Part shown: positions 50,301 to 58,729 of the stretch, one piece after another
Layout of the letters: every line of letters begins with the position of its first letter
How positions within the stretch are numbered: the stretch's first letter is position 1
Assembly: GCF_040782645.1 (NCBI RefSeq)
Contig: NZ_CP160403.1
Span: forward strand, 1,426,001 to 1,490,000
Origin: Streptomyces sp. HUAS ZL42
GTDB lineage: Bacteria; Actinomycetota; Actinomycetes; Streptomycetales; Streptomycetaceae
Direction: 5' to 3'
DNA: 64,000 nt
Notes under the pieces: generated by a model
The model's database searches: none
Told to the model about the DNA's origin: nothing
The model's input: the letters and a program-made list of their open reading frames with translations, nothing else
Made by a program: the position numbers and the translations under genes

Positions 50301-51149
50301 CGCCTCCCGCCGTTGCTCCGGGCTCAGGGCAAGGGGCGGCAGTTCCATCTGACCCACCGTCAGGCCCAGTCTGCGCAGGCGTGTTCGAGTGACCTCCCAC
50401 CAGGCACCAGCGGGGCGGGCGATCAGAAGCAGGCGCAGCGGGCCACCGCCGTGCAGCCGCTGATCCTGGGCCAGGACAAGGAGGTCCTCTGCGGGCCAGC
50501 GTTCCGCGTAGTCCACGACGACTAGGACACCGGTGGCCGAAGACAGGCGGCTGCGGGACACCTGCCGGACTCGGGGAGCCGGCTCCGTCCGGTGCCGGGC
50601 CTGCACCACAGCCCATCCCGGGCACTGTGCGGCGAACTTCTGGGAGAGCCTCGTCTTGCCCTGGCCACCGCTGCCGTGGACCAGCAGGGCTCCGGTGGCG
50701 CAGTCCGGGTCGTCGCGCCACTCGGTGAGCGTCAGCAGTTCCGCATCACGACCGAAGAACGGGACGACCGCGCCGGCCGTGGACAGCAAACGGCTCGGTG
50801 AGGTACCTGATGGGGGCGGGGCGGCCCCCGATGTCATGGACTGCAGCCGGTAGGGGGCGTCCGGTTCGGCCACCGGCTGTGCCGGCTCCAGTTGTGCCCG
50901 TTCCGCGAGATGGCGTGCCGCACCAGTCTCTCGGGCATTCGCGCCCAGCGTCAGGGCCAGCCGCTCCGCCTTGTCCGGCTTCGGAGTCTTCCTGCCCGCG
51001 AGGATCTCGCTCAGGTAGCCCGCCGACATACCGGTCCTGGCGGCGATCTGACGGAGGGACAGCGACGGCTTGTCCGCCCGCAGCTTGGTCAGCAGGTCGA
51101 ACAGGTCCTGTGCGGCCCCGTACAGCACCTGACGGCGCTGGTTCGTCAT
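47397..51149 (-). CDS. HTH - P-loop NTPase - TPR protein (STAND-like)
   Basis: 1250 residues. Residues about 25-65 form an XRE-type HTH (LSLRQIAARTGMSAGYLSEI). A P-loop NTPase follows with Walker A GSGGQGKT (159-166) and Walker B GVLVVVDYAERW near 206-217, then a winged or helical region. From about residue 560 to the end there are many TPR-like helix pairs (for example ALAASLRNLGVWLANVGRDE, ALSNEALRLSRLGRHDAAID). This build fits STAND regulators or sensors, some of which act in phage defence. It is divergent from a 69-residue membrane protein gene. It could also be a plain transcription regulator; no effector domain is seen. Confidence 0.82.
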   Translation of the reverse strand: MTNQRRQVLYGAAQDLFDLLTKLRADKPSLSLRQIAARTGMSAGYLSEILAGRKTPKPDKAERLALTLGANARETGAARHLAERAQLEPAQPVAEPDAPYRLQSMTSGAAPPPSGTSPSRLLSTAGAVVPFFGRDAELLTLTEWRDDPDCATGALLVHGSGGQGKTRLSQKFAAQCPGWAVVQARHRTEPAPRVRQVSRSRLSSATGVLVVVDYAERWPAEDLLVLAQDQRLHGGGPLRLLLIARPAGAWWEVTRTRLRRLGLTVGQMELPPLALSPEQRREAFIAARDAFAAELGVEATPVDVPAHVGGETFAHALSLHMAALVAVDAHARGERSPADPLALSAYLLDRERDYWHSMHEKPGHPLRTPPAKFARAVFTATACGPRTYDDGLVLLRAAGVSDQGTEVLDDHSVVYPPPDDGSVLAPLAPDRLGEDFLALQTPGHGLPEYRGDPWAATAVERLLLGAASEAVRPPHPARRAITVLIEAAHRWPHLVHTHLNPVLRQAPHLLLMAGNAAMIRFADLQDIDMSVCEAVEDLLMSQRHIGLDSGIAALVRALTEWRTAESPDVTNRAHQMINLGWRLAMAGRFQEALSATEQAVDLLRSLPADAHADQAPALAASLRNLGVWLANVGRDEEALRTCREASEVFGRLAASDFDRYQGDYATALSNEALRLSRLGRHDAAIDTARRAVDLHREYTEHHALHAPYFASGLNNLAGMLRERDVAQAVRLAVEAVEVARNAALLQPAAHTPTLAAALNTASGVLTEAGRHDDAVASAEEAVALYKLSAAANPDAFGLKLVTALGNMNAALGLAGRTDEALSAVAEAVATCRQVLDANPSAYDAQVSLPHLLYRLARCHAEAGHTDAGLDAAMEAARLTLDEEGPDLLEQAVPLAQLLGSLAAKTATQGHSEEALPANVARAEILRRLAAHDPAAHEAEFAVALVNLGARSVNLGDTDAAIRVFDEAAQIRRRLYDADPATHRATLRSVLYNLAATYAHAERWTETVEAAATALGLGADGLADDDLGFSFVHLLATAYAALFEESGQETAMRALELAAPLIEACAARDEDRFMGSYLGILSALMVARWRAGDREAALDAGARAVEFHRKWRESSAPVDTRLAATTLLGYGVRLREMNRNTEAVLVLREAVAAFREYGQGDAGEAESRLADALHELAKAEISTDSDVSATLQQLTEAMEIRMRLVPQAPDEHVPELAALVRTAADAADNAGLHELAEEFRAQLSDTLGMEG

Positions 51150-51332
51150 TTCTCTCCCTCGTCCCCTACGGCTGGGCGGTCGCCGACGGCCCGGTGTTCG
51201 CCGGCAGCCGGCGAACAGTCAACGATCCCCCCAGGTCTGGGGCATACCACGATGCGGTGTTCGCCCGGCAGGAAAGTTTCGTAGGACACGGGTTGATCGT
51301 GGACGCCGAAAGCACGACACCCGGAGGAAACC

Positions 51333-51542
51333 ATGAAGCACATGCGTCTGTCCCTGCGTTCCCTCACCATCGTGGGAATCTCCGCGACCGGTGGCGCAAC
51401 CACCCGTTCGACGATCGAACACCTGATGGAAACCTGGGGACAGTCTTCGAGCCTCGGCACCCTCGCCGGCATCGCCGTGGCGCTGTTGATCGCCGAGAAG
51501 CTCGACGCCATTATCGCACCGGACAAGACCGACGAGAACTGA
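51333..51542 (+). CDS. Small membrane protein of unknown function
   Basis: 69 residues from ATG 51333 (GGAGGAAACC upstream, a strong ribosome site). It has one amphipathic helix with a basic start (MKHMRLSLRSLTIVG), a Thr-rich turn, and one hydrophobic helix (LGTLAGIAVALLIAEKL). No family recognised. The gene is divergent from the HTH-NTPase-TPR gene across 183 bp and is followed by a hairpin, so it is an independent unit that may be controlled by the neighbour's HTH. Confidence 0.65.
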   Translation: MKHMRLSLRSLTIVGISATGGATTRSTIEHLMETWGQSSSLGTLAGIAVALLIAEKLDAIIAPDKTDEN

Positions 51543-51580
51543 CCGCGTGACCATTTCGGCACCACATCCCCTCGCACAGG

Positions 51581-51610
51581 ACGCCCCGAGCCGACACGGC
51601 CTCGGGGCGT
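51581..51610 (+). terminator. Hairpin terminator after the small membrane protein gene
   Basis: ACGCCCCGAG / CTCGGGGCGT form a perfect 10-bp stem with a 10-base loop, 38 bp past the stop. No U-tract. The next gene starts 31 bp further on, so it needs its own promoter or read-through. Confidence 0.65.
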
Positions 51611-51641
51611 TCCCGCGTATCAAGTCCCTTAAGGTGCCCTC

Positions 51642-52088
51642 GTGACCGCGTTTATCGACGAGAACCTCCCCGGCCGCCACGGCCCCACCGCCACCACCGA
51701 GGCCGACCCGCGCGCGGTCGGCCGGGTGCGCACCGAGTACTCGCCCGCGCACGACGGCGACCCGGATCCCGGGGAGATCGTCTGGACGTGGGTTCCCTTC
51801 GAGGAGAACGACGGGCGCGGCAAGGACCGCCCGGTGCTCGTGGTCGCCCGGGAGGGGGCCGGGACCTTCCTGGCCGTCCAGCTGTCCAGCAAGCGGCACG
51901 ACGGGGACCGCGAGTGGGTGCCGATCGGGAGCGGGCCCTGGGACCGGTCCGGCCGGGACTCATGGGTGGACGTGGACCGCGTGCTGCGGCTGCACGAGGA
52001 GGGCATGCGCCGGGAGGCGTGCGCGCTGGACCGGATGCGGTTCAACCTGGTCAGGCACCGGCTGCACGAACGCTACGGCTGGACCTGA
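51642..52088 (+). CDS. PemK/MazF-like protein
   Basis: 148 residues from GTG 51642. The core resembles PemK/MazF endoribonucleases: GEIVWTWVPFEENDGRGKDRPVLVV near the N-terminal third and DVDRVLRLHEEG near the C-terminal third. Typical toxins have GDIVWVDLxPxxGxExxKxRPxLV, so several positions differ. No antitoxin gene is adjacent (the upstream gene is a membrane protein; the downstream gene is on the other strand). It may be a solitary or domesticated member. The last 16 bp overlap the convergent TIGR02452 gene. Confidence 0.7.
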   Translation: MTAFIDENLPGRHGPTATTEADPRAVGRVRTEYSPAHDGDPDPGEIVWTWVPFEENDGRGKDRPVLVVAREGAGTFLAVQLSSKRHDGDREWVPIGSGPWDRSGRDSWVDVDRVLRLHEEGMRREACALDRMRFNLVRHRLHERYGWT

Positions 52089-52891
52089 AACGCCTGCTCG
52101 AAGGCGCCCCGCACCACGCTCCCCCGCGTGCGGTCCAGCACTCCGAACACCACGTGCTCGAAGGCCGCGGCGAACCGCCCGCCGGGGCCCAGCAGCGCCT
52201 GGAAGGCGCCCGCCACCTGCGCCGGGTCGTTCCGGAACACCCCGCAGCCCCAGGCGCCCAGCACGAGCCGCCGGTAGCCGTGGGCCGCGGCCGTCTCCAG
52301 CACCCGTTCGGCGCGGACCGCGAGGGCATGGGGCAGCTCGGGTGCGCGTTCCGGCGCCGTACGCAGGACCACCCCGGCGTTCGGTGCCGCCGCGGTCAGG
52401 AATCCGGCCGTGTACGGCTCGTCCAGCAGTCGGCCGCGGTCGTCCCGGAAGACGGGCACGGCCGGTGAGTGGATGACGCGGTCCGTGTAGAACGGGTCAC
52501 GGTGGGCACGGTGGTGGTCGTAGAACTCCGGGGCCCGAAGCAGGCACGTGTAGAGCGCGGAGGCGCGGCAGAGGGCCTCCTCCTGGGCCTGCGCGCCGTT
52601 CAGGTAGCCGCCCCCGGGGTTGCGCGCGGAGGCGAAGTTGAGGACGGCGACCGGCTGCGCGGCGAGCCGGCGGGCGGCCTCGAAGCTGCTCTCACCCGTG
52701 ACCTCGACCGACGTGTCCACCGCGGGAGCGTCCGGCACCGGCACCGGGTCCGGCCCGACCATCCGCGTGCCCTTGCGGGCGGCCTCGATCGCCGCCACGA
52801 GGGACACCTCGCGCCCGTCCGCCGCGCGATAGCCGCCCGCCGCCACGACACGCTCGGTCTCCTGCGCGATGCCCCGCAGGCGCGCGCTCAT
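52073..52891 (-). CDS. TIGR02452 family protein (macrodomain-like)
   Basis: 272 residues from ATG 52891. The family marks are visible: VAVLNFASARNPGGGYLNGA with the downstream QEEALCRASALY, HSPAVPVFRDDRG and LVLGAWGCGVFRNDPAQVA. These proteins (also called DUF2263/PARG-like) are related to poly(ADP-ribose) glycohydrolase-type macrodomains and may remove or bind ADP-ribose. It overlaps the MazF-like gene tail to tail by 16 bp. The neighbourhood with a STAND-like protein suggests stress or defence, but this is speculative. Confidence 0.85.
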   Translation of the reverse strand: MSARLRGIAQETERVVAAGGYRAADGREVSLVAAIEAARKGTRMVGPDPVPVPDAPAVDTSVEVTGESSFEAARRLAAQPVAVLNFASARNPGGGYLNGAQAQEEALCRASALYTCLLRAPEFYDHHRAHRDPFYTDRVIHSPAVPVFRDDRGRLLDEPYTAGFLTAAAPNAGVVLRTAPERAPELPHALAVRAERVLETAAAHGYRRLVLGAWGCGVFRNDPAQVAGAFQALLGPGGRFAAAFEHVVFGVLDRTRGSVVRGAFEQAFQVQP

Positions 52892-53197
52892 GGCGCCACC
52901 CCCGTGAGCGCCATGACCGCGCACCGCGCGACCTCTCCGATCCCCCGTGTCTCCCCCGTCGTGCTCATGAACGCATCGTGGGTGATGCTGGTGATGCGGT
53001 GCAACAGAGTTTCCCGACCGCGGGAACGACCGGGAAAGCCCTTGGAAACGCCCGGAACGCGCGGATTACCGACCCGGAACGTGCCACTGCGCACCCTTGT
53101 GCGAAGCGACACGAGGGTCTTGGGTGGGACGGGTGATGCCGACCCGGCCCACGAAATCCGGGCCGGTGGCATGGTGGAATCTCAGGAGGATCCCGAC
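52892..53197. promoter_or_regulatory. Divergent intergenic region upstream of the ergothioneine operon
   Basis: 306 bp without a gene. It contains the inverted repeat TTCCCGACCGCGGGAA (53011-53026) followed by another CGGGAA at 53031, and a GCATC...GATGC repeat near 52976. One of these may be an operator for egtA. A good ribosome site, CAGGAGGATC, lies before ATG 53198. Confidence 0.45.
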
Positions 53198-54541
53198 ATG
53201 TCCGATTCGGTAAGTGACTGTAGCGACTGTACGGAGGCCCCGGCCGCCGTCACGGAGACCGGGGTGGAGGACCTGGTCAGCGGCATCTGTTTCAAGACGG
53301 GACCACCCCGCAGCGTGGGCGTGGAAGTGGAATGGCTCGTCCACGAGCTGCATCTGCCGCAGCTCCCCGTGACACCCGAACGGCTCGAAGCGGCGTACGC
53401 CGCACTGCGGACCGTGCCCCTGAGCTCGCCGCTCACCGTCGAACCCGGCGGCCAGCTGGAGCTGAGCTCGCCCCCGGCCGCCTCGCTGATGGAGTGCATC
53501 GGCACCGTCTCGGCCGACCTCGACGCCGTCCGCGCGGTACTGCGCGAGCACGATCTCGCGATCGTCGGCCTCGGTACCGATCCCTGGCACTCTCCCCGCC
53601 GGTACCTGCGCGAAGCCCGCTACGACGCCATGGAGGCCTGCCTCGACCGCACGGGCCCGGCCGGCCGCGCCATGATGTGCACCTCGGCGTCCGTGCAGGT
53701 GTGCCTCGACGCCGGGTACGAGGAGCCCGGCCCGCTCGGGCACGGGCGGCGCTGGTGGCTCGCGCACACGCTGGGCCCGGTGCTGGTGGCCGCCTTCGCC
53801 AACTCCCCCGCACTCGACGGCAGCCCCACCGGCTGGCGCTCCACCCGGCAGCTGCTGTGGATGGAGATCGGCGCGGGCCGCGCCGGGGCCCCCGCCCTGG
53901 ACGGCGAGCCCCGCGGCGCCTGGGCCCGGCATGTGCTGGACGCTCCGGTGATGTGCGTACGACGGGACGGCCCGTGGGACGTGCCGCAGGGCCTGACCTT
54001 CCGCGAGTGGATCAGGTCCGGGGTGCCGCGGCAGCCGACCCGCAATGACCTCGACTACCACCTCACGACACTCTTCCCGCCGGTCAGACCCCGTGGCCAT
54101 CTGGAGCTGCGCATGATCGACGCGCAGCCCGGGGACGACGGGTGGATCGTGCCGCTCGCCGTGACGACCGCCCTCTTCGACGACCCGGAGGCCGCCGAGC
54201 TGGCCTACCGCACCGTGAAGCCGCTGGCCGAACGCGCCCTGGGGCTGCCCGCCCCGCACAACCCGCTGTGGCTCGACGCGGCCCGGTCCGGGCTGACCGA
54301 CCCCGAACTGCACGAGGTCGCCGTCGCCTGTTTCGGCACGGCCCTCGAGGCCCTGCCCCGGCTCGGCGCCACCACCGAGGTCACCGAGGCCGTCACGGCG
54401 TACCTGAACCGCTACGTCCTGCGGGGCCGCAGCCCCGCCGACGACCTGCTCGACCGACTGCGCGGCACGGACCTCCCCCAGTCCCTGCTCCGCTCGACCG
54501 GGGGGACCCGCACCGCGTACGGGAAGGACATCCGCACATGA
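53198..54541 (+). CDS. egtA: Glutamate-cysteine ligase EgtA
   Basis: 447 residues from ATG 53198 (AGGAGG upstream; another in-frame ATG at 53171 is less suited). GCS2-type glutamate-cysteine ligase: VGVEVEWLVHEL and GGQLELSSPP at the N-terminal half bind substrate and metal, MMCTSASVQVCLDAG follows, and HLELRMIDAQPGDDGWIVPLAV lies near the end. It makes gamma-glutamylcysteine, the sulfur donor for EgtB. It starts a four-gene operon with 1-4 bp overlaps (egtA-egtB-egtC-egtD). Confidence 0.92.
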   Translation: MSDSVSDCSDCTEAPAAVTETGVEDLVSGICFKTGPPRSVGVEVEWLVHELHLPQLPVTPERLEAAYAALRTVPLSSPLTVEPGGQLELSSPPAASLMECIGTVSADLDAVRAVLREHDLAIVGLGTDPWHSPRRYLREARYDAMEACLDRTGPAGRAMMCTSASVQVCLDAGYEEPGPLGHGRRWWLAHTLGPVLVAAFANSPALDGSPTGWRSTRQLLWMEIGAGRAGAPALDGEPRGAWARHVLDAPVMCVRRDGPWDVPQGLTFREWIRSGVPRQPTRNDLDYHLTTLFPPVRPRGHLELRMIDAQPGDDGWIVPLAVTTALFDDPEAAELAYRTVKPLAERALGLPAPHNPLWLDAARSGLTDPELHEVAVACFGTALEALPRLGATTEVTEAVTAYLNRYVLRGRSPADDLLDRLRGTDLPQSLLRSTGGTRTAYGKDIRT

Positions 54542-55881
54542 CCGACGCCGCAACCGGCGCCACGACGGAGCCCGCACTCGACGCCGAGGCGCTCCGGGAA
54601 CGGGCGCTCACCACGCTCACCACGGCCCGCGACCGCACCACGCTCCTGACCACCTGCGTCGACGAGCCGGACCTCACCGCCCAGCACTCCCCGCTGATGT
54701 CACCGCTGGTCTGGGACCTCGCCCACATCGGCAACCAGGAGGAGCTGTGGCTGCTGCGCGCGGTCGCGGGGCGGGAGGCGATGCGGCCCGAGATCGACGG
54801 CCTGTACGACGCCTTCGAGCACCCGCGCTCCGAACGGCCCTCGCTGCCGCTGCTGCCGCCCGGCGAGGCCCGCGCCTACGCGTCCGACGTCCGCGGGCGG
54901 GCCCTGGACGTCCTGGAGAGCGCCGATTTCCACGGCACGCGGCTTACGGAGGCGGGCTTCGCCTTCGGGATGATCGCCCAGCACGAACAGCAGCACGACG
55001 AGACGATGCTGATCACCCATCAGCTCCGCAAGGGGCCGCCGGCCCTGACCGCCCCGGACCCCGAGCCCGCCCCACTGTTCACGGGACCTGCCGAAGTCCT
55101 CGTCCCCGGCGGCCCGTTCACCATGGGCACCTCCACCGAGCCGTGGGCCCTGGACAACGAACGGCCCGCGCACCGGCGCGAGGTGGCGCCCTACTACATC
55201 GACACGACACCGGTGACGAACGCCGCGTACCAGTCGTTCATCGACGACGGCGGGTACGACAACGAGCGCTGGTGGACGGCGGAGGGCTGGGCGCACATAC
55301 GTCAGCACTCGATCCACGCCCCGTTGTTCTGGCGCCGGGACGGCAAACAGTGGCTGCGGCGCCGCTTCGGTGTCACCGAGGTCGTGCCGCCCGACGAGCC
55401 GGTGCTGCACGTGTGCTGGTACGAGGCCGACGCGTACGCCCGCTGGGCGGGGCGACGGCTGCCCACCGAGGCCGAGTGGGAGAAGGCCGCGCGGCACGAC
55501 CCCGCGGGCGACCGCTCGATGCGCTACCCCTGGGGCGACACCGACCCGGCGCCCGAGCACGCCAACCTCGGCCAGCGGCATCTGCGTCCCGCATCCGCCG
55601 GGAGCTATCCCGAGGGTGAGTCACCGCTCGGCGTACGGCAGTTGATCGGCGACGTGTGGGAGTGGACGGCGAGCGACTTCCTGCCCTACCCCGGGTTCCG
55701 GGCGTTCCCGTACAAGGAGTACTCGGAGGTGTTCTTCGGCCCCGAGTACAAGGTGCTGCGCGGCGGTTCGTTCGCCGTGGACTCGGTGGCCTGCCGCGGC
55801 ACCTTCCGCAACTGGGACTATCCGATCCGGCGGCAGATCTTCTCCGGCTTCCGCACGGCCCGGTCCGCGGGGGACGTCTGA
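54538..55881 (+). CDS. egtB: Ergothioneine sulfoxide synthase EgtB
   Basis: 447 residues from ATG 54538 (ATGA overlap). The N-terminal DinB-like domain supplies the non-haem iron His ligands: His63 in LAHIGNQEE and His149/His153 in HEQQHDET, spaced as in mycobacterial EgtB. The C-terminal FGE/sulfatase-modifying domain has GGPFTMGTSTEPW, WYEADAYARWAGRRLPTEAE, GDVWEWTASDF and LRGGSFAV. It joins hercynine and gamma-glutamylcysteine with oxygen. The gene ends one base into egtC. Confidence 0.93.
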   Translation: MTDAATGATTEPALDAEALRERALTTLTTARDRTTLLTTCVDEPDLTAQHSPLMSPLVWDLAHIGNQEELWLLRAVAGREAMRPEIDGLYDAFEHPRSERPSLPLLPPGEARAYASDVRGRALDVLESADFHGTRLTEAGFAFGMIAQHEQQHDETMLITHQLRKGPPALTAPDPEPAPLFTGPAEVLVPGGPFTMGTSTEPWALDNERPAHRREVAPYYIDTTPVTNAAYQSFIDDGGYDNERWWTAEGWAHIRQHSIHAPLFWRRDGKQWLRRRFGVTEVVPPDEPVLHVCWYEADAYARWAGRRLPTEAEWEKAARHDPAGDRSMRYPWGDTDPAPEHANLGQRHLRPASAGSYPEGESPLGVRQLIGDVWEWTASDFLPYPGFRAFPYKEYSEVFFGPEYKVLRGGSFAVDSVACRGTFRNWDYPIRRQIFSGFRTARSAGDV

Positions 55882-56672
55882 TGTGCCGTCACCTGGCCTA
55901 CCTGGGGCCCGAGGAACCGCTCGGCCGGCTTCTCGTGGAGCCGCCGCACAGCCTGTACCGCCAGTCCTGGGCGCCCCGCCGGCAGCGGTACGGGACGGTC
56001 AACGCCGACGGTTTCGGGGTGGGTTGGTACGCCGAGGGCGACCCGCATCCGGCACGGTACCGCCGGGCCGGGCCGATCTGGGCCGACCAGTCCTTCGCCG
56101 ACCTGGCGAGAGTCGTACGCTCCGGGGCACTGCTCGCCGCCGTACGGGACGCGACCCTCGCGGGCGCCGACGCCGAGGCCGCGGCGGCACCCTACGCCGC
56201 GGGCCCCTGGCTGTTCAGCCACAACGGCGCGGTGTCCGGCTGGCCGCGCTCCCTCGCGCCCGTCGCCCAGACCCTGCCCGCCGCGGACCTGCTGTCGATG
56301 GAGGCCCGCAACGACTCCGCCTTCGTGTGGGCGCTGGTCCTGGCGCGGCTGCGCGGCGGTGACCAGGAGGGGCAGGCGCTGGCCGACACGGTGCTGGAGG
56401 TCGCCGCGGCGGCCCCCGGCTCGCGGCTCAACCTGCTGCTCACCAACGGCGAGGCCATCGCCGCCACTGCCTGGGGCGACACCCTCTGGTACCTCTCCGA
56501 GCCCGGCCGGCGCACGGTCGTGGCCTCCGAGCCCCACGACGACGATCCGCACTGGCGGGAGGTCCCCGACCGCACGCTGCTCGCGGCGAGCCGCACGGAC
56601 ATCCTGCTCACCCCGCTCAAGGACCCCGACGAAACCTTGGCACCCGCACTGTCGAAGGAGCCCTCTGCGTGA
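55881..56672 (+). CDS. egtC: Class II glutamine amidotransferase-like hydrolase EgtC
   Basis: 263 residues from ATG 55881 (overlap TGATG). The catalytic nucleophile is Cys2 (MCRHLAYLG), exposed after Met removal, with ADGFGVGWY and FSHNGAVSG as the other class II amidotransferase marks. EgtC removes the glutamyl group from the sulfoxide intermediate. Its stop overlaps the egtD GTG by 4 bp. Confidence 0.92.
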   Translation: MCRHLAYLGPEEPLGRLLVEPPHSLYRQSWAPRRQRYGTVNADGFGVGWYAEGDPHPARYRRAGPIWADQSFADLARVVRSGALLAAVRDATLAGADAEAAAAPYAAGPWLFSHNGAVSGWPRSLAPVAQTLPAADLLSMEARNDSAFVWALVLARLRGGDQEGQALADTVLEVAAAAPGSRLNLLLTNGEAIAATAWGDTLWYLSEPGRRTVVASEPHDDDPHWREVPDRTLLAASRTDILLTPLKDPDETLAPALSKEPSA

Positions 56673-57631
56673 GCCCGTTCCTTGTCACCCGAACCCTGCC
56701 CGAGGACGCGACCGACACCGCGCTGCGCACCGACGTCCTGCGCGGCCTGACCCGTACCCCCAAGACCCTCCCGCCGAAGTGGTTCTACGACGCCCACGGC
56801 AGCGAACTCTTCGACCGGATCACGGAACTGCCCGAGTACTACCCCACGCGTGCCGAGCGGGAGATCCTGATCGCCCGGTCCGGCGAGATCGCCGCGGCGA
56901 GCCGTGCCCGCACCCTCGTCGAACTGGGGTCGGGCTCCTCCGAGAAGACGCGCCATCTGATCGACGCGCTCGACGGCCTGCACACCTACGTCCCGGTCGA
57001 CGTGAGCGAGAGCGCGCTCACCCAGGCCGGGCACGCCCTGATCGCCGAGCGGCCGGGGCTGGACGTCCACGCGCTGATCGCCGACTTCACCGAGGCGCTG
57101 ACCCTGCCGGAGACGCCGGGCCCCCGGCTGCTGGCGTTCCTCGGCGGCACGATCGGCAACCTCCTGCCGGACGAGCGCGCCATGTTCCTGGCCTCGATCC
57201 GGGCCCTGCTCGCGCCGGGTGACGCCCTGCTCCTCGGCACGGACCTGGTCAAGGACGAAGACGTCCTGGTCAGGGCGTACGACGACGCGGCCGGTGTGAC
57301 GGCGGCGTTCAACAAGAACGTCCTGACCGTGGTCAACCGCGAACTGGGCGCCGACTTCGATCCGGACGCCTTCGACCATGTCGCCCTCTGGGACCCTAAG
57401 AACGAGTGGATCGAGATGCGGTTGCGGTCCCGCGCGGATCAGACCGTGAAGATTCCCGTCCTCGATCTCGCAGTCGACTTCTCGGCGGGCGAGGAACTGC
57501 ACACCGAGGTGTCGGCGAAGTTCCGGAAGGAGGGTGTGCGCGACGAACTCGCGTCCGCCGGGCTGACGCTGTCCCGTTGGTGGACCGACGGTGAGGCACG
57601 CTTCGCACTGTCCCTGAGCACGGTGAGCTGA
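56669..57631 (+). CDS. egtD: Histidine N-alpha-methyltransferase EgtD
   Basis: 320 residues from GTG 56669. [29 protein letters not shown] is the family opening (split here as visible text around residues 35-60), [16 protein letters not shown] the SAM-binding motif and [11 protein letters not shown] the following strand; the C-terminal segment has [18 protein letters not shown] and WIEMRLRS. It trimethylates histidine to hercynine, the first step of ergothioneine synthesis. No egtE gene follows; the next gene encodes dodecin. Confidence 0.93.
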   Translation: MSPFLVTRTLPEDATDTALRTDVLRGLTRTPKTLPPKWFYDAHGSELFDRITELPEYYPTRAEREILIARSGEIAAASRARTLVELGSGSSEKTRHLIDALDGLHTYVPVDVSESALTQAGHALIAERPGLDVHALIADFTEALTLPETPGPRLLAFLGGTIGNLLPDERAMFLASIRALLAPGDALLLGTDLVKDEDVLVRAYDDAAGVTAAFNKNVLTVVNRELGADFDPDAFDHVALWDPKNEWIEMRLRSRADQTVKIPVLDLAVDFSAGEELHTEVSAKFRKEGVRDELASAGLTLSRWWTDGEARFALSLSTVS

Positions 57632-57737
57632 TCCACCCCACGCCTCGCGCTCCGCCGCGCCTTGGGGCACGGTGGAGTGACGCGTGACATACGTGACGCT
57701 CCGGTCGTCACGGCTTCACGGAGAGGAGCACATCCGT

Positions 57738-57953
57738 ATGTCGAACCACATCTACCGCGTCACGGAGATCGTCGGCAGCTCGCAGGAGGGCGTCGACGAC
57801 GCCATCCGCAACGGCATCGCCCGCGCCTCGCAGACCCTGCGGAACCTGGACTGGTTCGAGGTGACGCAGGTGCGTGGCCAGCTCGAGAACGGGCAGATCG
57901 CGTACTGGCAGGTCGGTCTGAAGGTCGGCTTCCGGCTCGAGGACACGGCCTGA
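57738..57953 (+). CDS. Dodecin family flavin-binding protein
   Basis: 71 residues from ATG 57738 (GGAGAGGAGC upstream), the normal size of dodecin. SNHIYRVTEIVGSSQEGVDDA, ASQTLRNLDWFEVTQVRG and WQVGLKVGFRLE are family text, including the Trp that stacks on flavin (LDWFEV) and the Gln-containing QVGLKV strand. Dodecins assemble into dodecamers that store flavin or CoA. It has its own start region 106 bp after egtD. Confidence 0.9.
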   Translation: MSNHIYRVTEIVGSSQEGVDDAIRNGIARASQTLRNLDWFEVTQVRGQLENGQIAYWQVGLKVGFRLEDTA

Positions 57954-57971
57954 CGTCCGTCCCGGCAGGAC

Positions 57972-58463
57972 TCAGGTCCGCCCCTCCCGTTCCTGGGCCG
58001 CCTCCAGCGCGGCCGACGGGGCCGTCCAGCGTGCCCGTACGACGGTGAAGCCCGCCCGTTCCGCGTCCTCGCACACCAACTCGTCGTCGTCCACGAGGAC
58101 CCGGATCTCCCGCGTACGGGCCAGGCGGCGAAGGATCTCCAGCTTGGTGCGCCGCGCCGGCCTGCGGTCGTCGTTGCGCCGCATGTACACGCGCCCCTCG
58201 GGCAGCCCGTGCGCCGCGACCCAGGCCAGAGTGTCGCGCCGGCAGCGCTCGGGCCGTCCCGTGAGGTAGACGACCTCGCACTCCTGCGCGCTCTCCAGCA
58301 CCAGCTCGATGCCCTCCGCGATCGGCGGATCCTGCGGCGCGGCGGCGAAGAAGGCGTCCCAGTCACGCGGCCTGCGCTCCAGGAACCGCTGCCGGTGCGC
58401 CGTGTCGGCGAGGGTGTTGTCCAGGTCGAACACGGCGAGCGGACGCTTGCTGCTGTCGGTCAC
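57972..58463 (-). CDS. HAD superfamily phosphatase
   Basis: 163 residues from GTG 58463. HAD motif I is FDLDNTLADT (nucleophile Asp13), motif II VYLTGRPER, and motif IV VLVDDDELVCEDAE. There is no large cap domain. The form, with RDWDAFFAAAPQDPP between motifs I and II, resembles the phosphatase half of phage-type polynucleotide kinase/phosphatase. The substrate is unknown. It converges with the dodecin gene (18 bp). Confidence 0.82.
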   Translation of the reverse strand: MTDSSKRPLAVFDLDNTLADTAHRQRFLERRPRDWDAFFAAAPQDPPIAEGIELVLESAQECEVVYLTGRPERCRRDTLAWVAAHGLPEGRVYMRRNDDRRPARRTKLEILRRLARTREIRVLVDDDELVCEDAERAGFTVVRARWTAPSAALEAAQEREGRT

Positions 58464-58729
58464 GCCACCACCCTAGCCCTGCACACCCCGGCAACCTCCG
58501 CGCCCCGGGCGGCCACTGCTGTGCGACAGAGCCGACAGGCGGACAGCGGACAGGCGGAGGCGGGAGGCCCCCATGCGCAACACGTCGATCTGGACGGTGG
58601 CACCGAATTCGAGCCGGCCTGCCCGGAACAAGCCAACAGGAACATCAGTTCCTTCCCGAAGTTGATTGCCGAAAGACGCTGCTGCAATACTCCGCATCCA
58701 CGCCACCCGAAATTCCGATACCACGCTTT

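Noticed and set aside
51642..52088. Complete MazEF toxin-antitoxin pair
   Set aside because: No antitoxin-like gene is adjacent on the same strand, and several toxin consensus residues differ. Only a solitary MazF/PemK-like protein is supported.
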